This document shows, one piece after another, positions 16,766-20,870 of a stretch of DNA of 20,870 bases. Under the pieces are notes generated by a model, which ran no database searches, was not told where the DNA came from, and was given only the letters and a program-made list of their open reading frames with translations. Every line of letters begins with the position of its first letter. Position 1 is the first letter of the stretch. Source of the DNA: CAZIWJ01 sp964542855 (GTDB taxonomy: Bacteria; Bacteroidota; Bacteroidia; Cytophagales; Cyclobacteriaceae); NCBI GenBank assembly GCA_964542855.1, contig CAZIWJ010000036.1, positions 1 to 20,870 on the forward strand, written 5' to 3'. Both the position numbers and the translations under genes were made by a program.

Positions 16766-16809
16766 ATAGGAGCAAACCATTATATTTATAGGGGTAAACC
16801 ACCATATAT
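16766..16809. repeat. Two imperfect 22-bp direct repeats at the gap edge
   Basis: The units starting at 16766 and 16788 agree at 16 of their first 20 bases (ATAGGAGCAAACCATTATAT against ATAGGGGTAAACCACCATAT). They lie within six bases of the N gap and about 50 bases before the response-regulator gene. They may be the visible end of a longer tandem array that broke the assembly, or tandem protein-binding sites two helical turns apart. Confidence 0.6.
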
Positions 16810-16860
16810 CGGCTTTGCAATTAATAATTACAACCGATACAACGCGTTAATTTTATTGAT

Positions 16861-17499
16861 ATGAGTACAGGAACAGGGGTGATCATTGCCGACGACCACC
16901 CGATTTTTCGTAAAGGCCTGGCAGAGGTAATTAATTCATCCGGTAGTTTCAGGGTTATTGAACAAGTGGACAATGGCCGGCTGCTCATACAGCAAACCGA
17001 AAAATTTCATCCGGAAATAGTTGTGGTTGACGTAAACATGCCCGTGCTGGATGGCATCGAGGCAGCCAGAAAAATTCGTAGTTCTTTCCCCGACATCAAG
17101 GTTATTATTCTTACCATGAAAAGCGACCGACAGGTGATGAACGCCGCGCTGGAAATCGGGGTGTACGGCTACATATTAAAAGATAATGCTATTGAAGATG
17201 TCATTAAATGCATTGAAGCGGTTCACCGTGGAGAAATGTATATTAGCCCGGCATTAACCGGCTTGTTGGTTCATCAGCATAACAAACACAAACAAACTCT
17301 GGAAAAGTTAACCCCATCCGAAAGGAAAATATTCGAGCAAATTGGGAAATGCAAAACCAGCAAAGAAATAGCAGAAGCTATCCACGTTAGCATTAAAACG
17401 GTGGAGAACCACCGGGCTAATATCTGCAAGAAGCTGGAATTAAAGGGAAAGAACAGCCTGTTAAAATTCGCACTGTACTATTACGGGTCGCACCAGTAA
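16861..17499 (+). CDS. NarL/FixJ-family response regulator
   Basis: A 212-residue two-component transcription regulator. The receiver domain (about residues 5-122) has the acidic pair Asp11-Asp12 (ADDHP), the phosphorylated Asp57 (VVVDVNMP), Thr85 (IILTMKS) and Lys107 (YILKDN), all the expected catalytic residues. The C-terminal LuxR-type helix-turn-helix (about 145-205) reads LTPSERKIFEQIGKCKTSKE followed by VSIKTVENHRANICKKL. No histidine kinase is in view, so its signal is unknown, and it may pair with a kinase elsewhere. It lies just after the 22-bp repeats and is convergent with lpxA across only four bases. Confidence 0.93.
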   Translation: MSTGTGVIIADDHPIFRKGLAEVINSSGSFRVIEQVDNGRLLIQQTEKFHPEIVVVDVNMPVLDGIEAARKIRSSFPDIKVIILTMKSDRQVMNAALEIGVYGYILKDNAIEDVIKCIEAVHRGEMYISPALTGLLVHQHNKHKQTLEKLTPSERKIFEQIGKCKTSKEIAEAIHVSIKTVENHRANICKKLELKGKNSLLKFALYYYGSHQ

Positions 17500-17503
17500 C
17501 AGA

Positions 17504-18325
17504 TCAGGGCTGTTCGTTACTCATTTTATTGTTATTCTTGCTACCTATTTTCTTTACTATGCCGCGGGTAGAATCCCTGATAAACCGGACGATTGATTCC
17601 CGCTCTTCACTTACGTGAAAATTACCTTCCAAAAATTCTACCGCCTGGCTCGTATTTAGCCCTTTATGATATACTGCATCGTAAATCGCTACCACGTTTT
17701 TTATTTTATCTTCCGTGATGTCGTGGGTGCGCATCCCTTCCAGGTTTACATCATGATAAGCCACCGGAAAACCAGCTGCCACCAGGTACGGAGGCACATC
17801 GGCCAGTACTCCACTCATTCCCAGAATCCAGGTATGGGCACCAATTTTACAGAACTGGTGAATTACAGACGAACCGCCAACGTGAACATTATTTTCAATA
17901 ACCACTTCCCCACCAATCTGTACATTGTTGCAAATGTAGCTATCATCCCCAACCACACTATCGTGGGCAACGTGGGCATAATTCATCAGTACGCATCGCT
18001 TACCGATTCGGGTATACCCTCTTGAGGAAGTACCTTTATTTACAGTTACAAACTCCCTGATGATAGTGTGATCACCTATTTCAACTGTAGTTTCCTCTCC
18101 TTTATATTTTAAATCCTGAGGAATGGCCGACAACACTGCGCCTGAGAATATTTTACAGTTGAAACCTATGCGGGCTCCTTCGTAAATAACCACATTGGGT
18201 CCTATAAACGTATGATCTCCTATTACAACATTTTTTTCAATCCGGGCGAATGGCTCAATTACAACACCCTCACCTATCTGAGCCTCAGGGTGGACGCTGG
18301 CCAGGTCAGAAACGTTCACACTCAT
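17504..18325 (-). CDS. lpxA: Acyl-ACP--UDP-N-acetylglucosamine O-acyltransferase (LpxA)
   Basis: A 273-residue left-handed beta-helix protein of the LpxA family, which catalyses the first step of lipid A synthesis, moving a 3-hydroxyacyl chain from acyl carrier protein to UDP-GlcNAc in the cytoplasm. Many hexapeptide repeats are visible (for example VVIEPFARIEKNVVIGD). Diagnostic segments are AIPQDLKYKGEETTVEIGD (67-85), IREFVTVNKGT, NYAHVAHDSVVGD with the catalytic-type His121, and VIHQFCKIGAH. The helical C-terminal domain follows DVNLEGMRTHDITEDKI. It is slightly longer than E. coli LpxA (262 residues). The ATG at 18325 is chosen over an in-frame TTG at 18349. In many Bacteroidota lpxA sits with lpxD and lpxC-fabZ, but here it stands alone, so a second copy elsewhere is possible. 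Confidence 0.9.
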   Translation of the reverse strand: MSVNVSDLASVHPEAQIGEGVVIEPFARIEKNVVIGDHTFIGPNVVIYEGARIGFNCKIFSGAVLSAIPQDLKYKGEETTVEIGDHTIIREFVTVNKGTSSRGYTRIGKRCVLMNYAHVAHDSVVGDDSYICNNVQIGGEVVIENNVHVGGSSVIHQFCKIGAHTWILGMSGVLADVPPYLVAAGFPVAYHDVNLEGMRTHDITEDKIKNVVAIYDAVYHKGLNTSQAVEFLEGNFHVSEERESIVRFIRDSTRGIVKKIGSKNNNKMSNEQP

Positions 18326-18462
18326 AATCAATATTTCAGTAGCTGTCAAAAAGACAAAGTATCGCGAAGTTACACTTTTCTTATTAACTTAAAGCCTTTT
18401 CCGTTTACCATTCAATAATAAACGAAAACAAGTAATTTACTGTTTACTGAAAAATTGTTTTA

Positions 18463-19206
18463 ATGAACAAGCATTATCCGTTCGGAATCATATACGAAGA
18501 TAACCACCTGCTGGTCGTTGATAAGCCTGCCGGTATGCTCGTTCAGGGCGACCAAACCAAAGATACGCCCCTGGTTGATCATGCCAAGCAGTACATTAAA
18601 GAAAAATACAGCAAGCCGGGAAAAGTATTTCTCGGCGTTGTTCACCGACTCGACCGCCCGGTAAGTGGTGTAGTGGTGCTGGCAAGAACGTCGAAAGCTC
18701 TGGAACGAATGAATGCTCTTTTCCGGAAAAGGGAAGTAATGAAAACCTACTGGGCCGTTGTGAAGCAAAAGCCACCCAAAGAGCAGGATAAACTGGTTCA
18801 CTGGTTAAAGAAAGACCCACAAAAAAATAAAACGCAGGCTTCCGATAAACCCTGGGGAGATGCCCGCAAATCGGAACTACGGTACAAGCTGTTAGGCTTT
18901 TTAAACGACCATTATTTATTGCAAATTGAACCTGAAAGCGGCCGACCTCACCAAATCCGGGTTCAACTGGCAAAAATTGGCTGCCCTATTAGAGGAGATG
19001 TGAAGTACGGTTTTAAGAAACCAAATCCTGATGGCGACATTAATCTTCACGCTAAAATGCTTAGATTTGAACATCCGGTGAAAAAAGAACCCATGATAGT
19101 ACAGGCTGGTTTGCCGGCCAATAAATTCTGGGAACAATTCGATACCCTTGAAGACGTGAAAAACGATCCGCGATTAAGGAACAAAAACCTCAATTACTTA
19201 TACTGA
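18463..19206 (+). CDS. RluA-family RNA pseudouridine synthase
   Basis: A 247-residue enzyme that isomerises uridine to pseudouridine in rRNA or tRNA. The catalytic motif VVHRLDRPVSGVVVLAR places the essential Asp at position 64. The N-terminal IIYEDNHLLVVDKPAGMLVQ and the later ESGRPHQIRVQLAKIGCPI with GDVKYG are typical of the RluA branch. No S4 RNA-binding domain precedes the catalytic domain, as in short RluA-type enzymes. The exact target cannot be told from sequence alone. It is divergent from lpxA (137 bases) and is followed after 26 bases by the membrane-protein gene, probably one transcript. Confidence 0.93.
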   Translation: MNKHYPFGIIYEDNHLLVVDKPAGMLVQGDQTKDTPLVDHAKQYIKEKYSKPGKVFLGVVHRLDRPVSGVVVLARTSKALERMNALFRKREVMKTYWAVVKQKPPKEQDKLVHWLKKDPQKNKTQASDKPWGDARKSELRYKLLGFLNDHYLLQIEPESGRPHQIRVQLAKIGCPIRGDVKYGFKKPNPDGDINLHAKMLRFEHPVKKEPMIVQAGLPANKFWEQFDTLEDVKNDPRLRNKNLNYLY

Positions 19207-19232
19207 TCAGTTAACTTGAAAAACTTATTACT

Positions 19233-19598
19233 GTGAATACCGCTGATAAATACCCGGCATCCGAGCCCCAAACTAATCAAACCGAGAAAAAGAGTATCAT
19301 CGAGAAGCTCAAAAAACGGTGGGAGGTTGAGAGCAGCTGGCAGGTTTTAATCATTCTTTTCGTGTTTGCCTGCACTGGTTTTTCTGTACTACAGGTTAAA
19401 GCTCCGCTTTTCAACCTGGCTGGCATAACACCCGACACTTCTGCCTGGATACGAGTACCTTTTTACCTGTTTACTATCCTGCCTGCTTACCAGTTACTAT
19501 TGCTGACGTTCGGCTTTATCTTTGGGCAGTTTAACTTCTTCTGGAAGTTCGAGAAACGCTTTCTCGGGAGAATAAAGAAGCTTTTCAACCGCTCCTGA
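19233..19598 (+). CDS. Small two-span membrane protein (resembles DUF6787)
   Basis: A 121-residue protein starting with GTG. A polar, charged N-terminus of about 35 residues leads to IEKLKKRWEVESSWQ, then a first membrane span (about 37-55, LIILFVFACTGFSVLQ), a short external loop, a second span (about 76-98, VPFYLFTILPAYQLLLLTF), and a basic C-terminus FWKFEKRFLGRIKKLF. The KKRW-x-V-x-S-x-W-Q segment and the GF-x-FGQF-x-FFW motif recall small Bacteroidota proteins labelled DUF6787, from memory only. Function is unknown. It sits 26 bases after the pseudouridine synthase gene and 47 bases before the glycosidase gene, on the same strand. No in-frame ATG occurs near the start, so GTG is accepted. 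Confidence 0.75.
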   Translation: MNTADKYPASEPQTNQTEKKSIIEKLKKRWEVESSWQVLIILFVFACTGFSVLQVKAPLFNLAGITPDTSAWIRVPFYLFTILPAYQLLLLTFGFIFGQFNFFWKFEKRFLGRIKKLFNRS

Positions 19599-19645
19599 TC
19601 GGGTTGGCTGTTAGTGGAACACCTTCCATGCCGGCCCACTGATTT

Positions 19646-20761
19646 ATGCATGAACGCCCTGTTTTAATGCGATACCTGCTGGTTATTTCCGGTTTAATAT
19701 GCCTCCTCGGCTGCCAGTCTGAAGGTAGCACGCAACAATTTAGCCAGCATGAAAGGAATGGTCATACTTCAAAGCATAATAACCGTACTTCAACCGTTAG
19801 CCCGGAACAACAGCTCCACAAACTGAATGGCGTTAGCTTTGTAAGCCCGCCGCGCCCCATTAATGCACAGGGTATGGCCGGCATAGAACAATCGGGAGCT
19901 AACTGGGTGGCTATCATCCCTTACGCTCATGCTTACGCCGGAAAACCGGAAATATCTTACGAAAAAGACCGTCGCTGGTGGGGAGAGGGGCCCGAAGGCG
20001 TAGCCCAACTGGTTCGTTACGCGCACAAGCTGGGGTATAAGGTCATGTTAAAACCACACGTCTGGGTTATTGGTCAGGGTTGGCCCGGTGAATTTTCTCT
20101 CGACAACGAAACAGATTGGCGTGCCTGGGAACGAAACTATGCCCGCTACCTGGAAGTGATTACGAATATCGCCAGTACTACCGAAACAGAACTTTTGTGC
20201 ATAGGAACAGAATATCGCATGGCCGTACGCCAGCGCCCTGAATTCTGGAAGCAGCTTATTCAAAACGTACGCGCATCGTACGGCGGTGAGCTAACCTACG
20301 CAGCCAACTGGGATAATTTTGAGCAGGTTTCTTTTTGGAATGAACTCGACTACATCGGTATTGATGCCTATTTTCCCCTCTGTAACGATAAAACCCCTAC
20401 GGTAACCCGGCTGAAAGAACACTGGCAGGGGCCACTGGAAGCAATGCAGCAGGTTCAGCAACAGGCTGCCAAACCAGTTCTTTTTACTGAGTATGGCTAC
20501 GAAAGCCTCGATTATGCCTGTAAAGGCCACTGGAAACTAAATAAAGATACCTTACAGGTTAACCACCTGGCCCAGGCAAATGCTTACCGGGCTATGTACC
20601 AGACTTTCTGGGATGAACCCTGGTTCGCCGGTGGTTTTTTATGGAAGTGGTTTCCCGAAAGCGACCGGCTAAAAGAAAGCCAGCGAAGAGAGCGGGGGTT
20701 TACCCCCCAATATAAACCGGTGCTGAGTACGATTAAACAGCATTACAGCAAGTACCAGTAG
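19646..20761 (+). CDS. Lipoprotein glycoside hydrolase, GH113-like TIM barrel
   Basis: A 371-residue exported protein. The signal peptide ends in the lipobox LLGC (Cys23), so it is expected to be anchored in the outer or inner membrane. A polar linker rich in Ser, Gln and His (about 24-58) leads to a TIM-barrel domain. LNGVSFVSPPRPI and GANWVAIIPYAHAY form the first strands, and VMLKPHVWVIGQGWPG a middle strand. Glu189 in LLCIGTEYRM and Glu282 in VLFTEYGYES sit at strand ends 4 and 7, the acid/base and nucleophile positions of clan-A glycosidases. Overall it looks most like family GH113, whose characterised members are beta-mannanases; the substrate here is unproven. The start could be the ATG at 19646 or, with a neater signal peptide (MRYLLVIS), the ATG at 19667. 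It is the last of three closely spaced co-directional genes. Confidence 0.8.
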   Translation: MHERPVLMRYLLVISGLICLLGCQSEGSTQQFSQHERNGHTSKHNNRTSTVSPEQQLHKLNGVSFVSPPRPINAQGMAGIEQSGANWVAIIPYAHAYAGKPEISYEKDRRWWGEGPEGVAQLVRYAHKLGYKVMLKPHVWVIGQGWPGEFSLDNETDWRAWERNYARYLEVITNIASTTETELLCIGTEYRMAVRQRPEFWKQLIQNVRASYGGELTYAANWDNFEQVSFWNELDYIGIDAYFPLCNDKTPTVTRLKEHWQGPLEAMQQVQQQAAKPVLFTEYGYESLDYACKGHWKLNKDTLQVNHLAQANAYRAMYQTFWDEPWFAGGFLWKWFPESDRLKESQRRERGFTPQYKPVLSTIKQHYSKYQ

Positions 20762-20783
20762 TAGCTGAAGAATAAAAGGGTTC

Positions 20784-20870
20784 GTGAGCAAATCCGGCTT
20801 ACCCCGGAAGAATCTGATTGCTTTATTATACAGCATGATGAAAAACTACCGACCCCGGGGCTATCTGTTC
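20784..20870 (+). CDS. Start of an unrecognised gene, cut by the right edge
   Basis: An open frame runs from a GTG at 20784 to the window end (MSKSGLPRKNLIALLYSMMK...), with tandem ATG codons at 20835 and 20838 as alternative starts. A purine-rich AAAAGGG precedes the GTG at a suitable distance. An in-frame stop lies six codons upstream. Only 29 codons are visible, so this is tentative and no family can be named. Confidence 0.35.
   Translation, partial: MSKSGLPRKNLIALLYSMMKNYRPRGYLF

Noticed and set aside
16762..16791. Nine codons after the N gap that read in frame with the PurF-like gene
   Set aside because: The gap length is a placeholder so the frame is arbitrary, and these bases belong to the 22-bp repeat.
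18326..18349. TTG start giving eight extra residues for LpxA
   Set aside because: The ATG at 18325 is the natural start and the extra residues are not family-like.

Overview
The window comes from a Gram-negative member of the Bacteroidota, most likely a Cytophagales-type bacterium. Several independent signs agree. SecD and SecF are fused in one protein. The alpha and beta chains of a 2-oxo-acid dehydrogenase E1 are fused in one protein. There is a long PurF-like amidotransferase of a kind I associate with this phylum. LpxA shows that lipid A is made. Several genes are preceded by the phylum's own promoter type (TTTG, about 19 bases, TAnnTTTG). The content is mostly chromosomal housekeeping. 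I see no transposase, integrase, phage gene, CRISPR array, rRNA or tRNA.

Layout. Positions 1-708 (minus) hold the start of an unrecognised gene that runs off the left edge. It is divergent from a BtaA-like DUF3419 gene (796-1953) that probably builds a betaine-type or homoserine-linked membrane lipid. A bidirectional terminator separates that gene from the convergent secDF gene (2031-5063, minus). A small single-span membrane protein gene (5180-5536, minus) is divergent from the fused E1 gene (5903-8320). An orphan dTDP-sugar epimerase gene, rfbC (8417-8974), follows. Its 3' end overlaps a convergent lipoprotein gene (8955-9560, minus), which forms a pair with an unrecognised acidic alpha-helical protein gene (9597-10040). 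The rplU-rpmA operon (minus) comes next with its own promoter and terminator. It is divergent from nrdB-nrdA (11190-14596), a complete class Ia ribonucleotide reductase ending in a strong terminator.

The right third holds a PurF-like glutamine amidotransferase/phosphoribosyltransferase (14779 to the gap). It is cut near its end by a 100-N assembly gap, and a 22-bp direct repeat lies just beyond the gap. After it come a NarL/FixJ response regulator (16861-17499), a convergent lpxA (17504-18325, minus), and a probable co-directional group: an RluA-family pseudouridine synthase, a two-span membrane protein, and a GH113-like lipoprotein glycosidase (19646-20761). A further gene seems to begin at the right edge.

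The genes serve envelope building (BtaA-like, SecDF, LpxA, RfbC, lipoproteins), translation (L21, L27, RluA-type), and nucleotide and branched-chain metabolism (NrdAB, PurF-like, E1). I found no convincing new multi-gene system. The best leads are the BtaA-like gene without a visible methyltransferase partner, the direct repeat at the assembly gap, the inverted repeat upstream of nrdB, the stand-alone lpxA and the GH113-like lipoprotein.
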